Shown here: piece after piece, positions 63,307-64,000 of the stretch | Layout: every line of letters starts with the position of its first letter | Numbering within the stretch: the stretch's first letter is position 1 | NCBI RefSeq assembly: GCF_005402965.1 | Contig: NZ_BJCF01000003.1 | Coordinates: 1-64,000 of the forward strand | Length of the DNA stretch: 64,000 bases | Direction of reading: 5' to 3' | Source of the DNA: Dolichospermum planctonicum | GTDB taxonomy: Bacteria > Cyanobacteriota > Cyanobacteriia > Cyanobacteriales > Nostocaceae | The notes under the pieces: generated by a model | What the model was told of the DNA's origin: nothing | Databases searched by the model: none | The model's input: only the letters and a program-made list of their open reading frames with translations | Program-made: the position numbers and the translations under genes

Positions 63307-64000
63307 CTTAGTCAGTAGCTATCTGCAATATTTACCTGCCATTCTTGAGGAAGATCCCTTTATGGGTAGGTTTTTATTGGCTTTTGAAAAGATTCTTTCG
63401 GGAGTGAAGGATTTACCCAGTTATGAAAAAATCATTCAAGGAAATAGCAAAAATGTCCCTGGATTAGAAGAGATTATTAATCGGATTGAGACTTATTTTC
63501 ATCCCCAAGAAACGCCAGAGCAGTTTTTGCCTTGGTTAGCGGGTTGGGTGGCCTTAAGTTTACGAGATGACTGGGAACCTAGCACTAAGCGAGCATTTAT
63601 CACGGAAATCGTGAAACTATATCGGATAAGAGGGACAAAAGAAGGCTTGGCTTCGGTTTTAAAGCTCTATCTAGTCAATTCAGGTTTTGGCGATAAGGTT
63701 GAAATTTTTGACCAATTTGATAATTTCCCGAATTATTTTCAGGTTCAATTAACGTTAAATGACCGCGATCCTGAAAAGTATTGGCGACAGTCTAGGATTG
63801 CAAAAGCTATTATCGATCAAGAAAAACCAGCCCATACCTTTTATTCGCTGAAAATTCTTGTGCCGACAATGCAGTTGACCCGGCGATCGCAGGTTAACTA
63901 TCCCTTTAAATTATTTAATGACCTTCAAACCCAAGATTTTACATTAGAAGTTGCGATTATTCCTCAGCAAACCGCGCCAGAGAAAATTATTAATTTGTCT
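63287..64000 (+). CDS. Phage tail protein I-like baseplate protein (cut by window end)
   Basis: An open frame from ATG 63287 runs 238 codons to the window edge without a stop. It begins MNPEKSNLVSSYLQYLPAIL and continues with FMGRFLLAFEKILSGVKDLP, YFHPQETPEQFLPWLAGWVA, LSLRDDWEPSTKRAFITEIV and LYRIRGTKEGLASVLKLYLV. These are the features of the phage tail protein I / TIGR02242-type family (Afp12 equivalent), which links baseplate and tail fibres. It overlaps the preceding gene by 20 bases. The C-terminus is missing only because the window ends. Confidence 0.9.
   Translation, partial: MNPEKSNLVSSYLQYLPAILEEDPFMGRFLLAFEKILSGVKDLPSYEKIIQGNSKNVPGLEEIINRIETYFHPQETPEQFLPWLAGWVALSLRDDWEPSTKRAFITEIVKLYRIRGTKEGLASVLKLYLVNSGFGDKVEIFDQFDNFPNYFQVQLTLNDRDPEKYWRQSRIAKAIIDQEKPAHTFYSLKILVPTMQLTRRSQVNYPFKLFNDLQTQDFTLEVAIIPQQTAPEKIINLS

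Noticed and set aside
47899-64000. Prophage
   Set aside because: Only tail-type genes are seen. There is no integrase, terminase, portal, capsid or lysis gene, and the gene order fits contractile injection systems.

Overview
The window reads as chromosomal DNA of a filamentous, low-GC cyanobacterium, most likely a member of the Nostocales (Anabaena/Dolichospermum/Aphanizomenon-like). The reasons are a complete beta-carboxysome ccm cluster, a CO2-uptake NDH-1 module (ndhF4-ndhD4-cupB), a cyanobacterial group 2 sigma factor, BioU-, NblB- and DUF760-type genes, many GCGATCGC (HIP1) octamers, and abundant short tandem heptamer repeats (STRRs). The genus is an inference from this gene set; no rRNA or marker gene in the window settles it.

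Layout. 1-4.3 kb: a large exported protein with two trypsin-like domains and about 20 TPRs, preceded by a repeat-flanked fragment of its own gene. 4.4-9.4 kb: a DUF2288 gene, then a leftward operon of a HindVP-type restriction enzyme, a C5 cytosine methyltransferase and a UvrD-like helicase with an inserted DEDDh exonuclease (a defence-like unit). 9.6-21.3 kb: housekeeping genes, mostly leftward (plsC, a probable bioU, a DUF456 gene, an NblB-like HEAT protein with a truncated relic of itself nearby, CBS, mutT, DUF760, sigma factor, carB, a His-type dps). 21.6-24.6 kb: a small hypothetical gene with a 2Fe-2S protein, then a toxin-antitoxin block (ParE/ParD, a TOPRIM-like protein, HigA/HigB) bracketed by 94-bp direct repeats. 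24.6-27.1 kb: a Ser/Thr kinase translationally coupled to a secreted protein.

27.6-37.6 kb is an inorganic-carbon island. Leftward ndhF4-ndhD4-cupB encode the NDH-1(4) CO2-hydrating complex. Divergently, ccmK2-ccmK1-ccmL-ccmM-ccmN-ccmO encode the carboxysome shell and Rubisco scaffold. CcmM keeps the zinc histidines and the cysteine pair expected of an active gamma-carbonic anhydrase, and has an internal GTG start with a Shine-Dalgarno site for the short form. 37.7-47.4 kb holds two Uma2 genes, a permease/TIGR03943 pair, two unrecognised proteins, rpsU, sdhA and a small membrane protein.

47.9-64 kb is a contractile injection system (eCIS type, comparable to the thylakoid-anchored system described in Anabaena): DUF4255 terminator, two sheaths, tube, assembly protein, a DUF6760-like small protein, second tube, disordered linker protein, LysM protein, spike in two genes, gp25-like wedge, two J-type baseplate proteins and a tail protein I cut by the window end. 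A frameshifted tnpB-only transposon sits between the terminator gene and the first sheath gene. The most unusual points are the DUF6760-like frame with no canonical start codon (GTA overlapping the upstream TAA), the 18-copy TTGACAG array lying against the ndhD4 start codon, the in-frame heptamer array inside carB, and the repeat-flanked toxin-antitoxin block. No rRNA, tRNA or CRISPR array was recognised.
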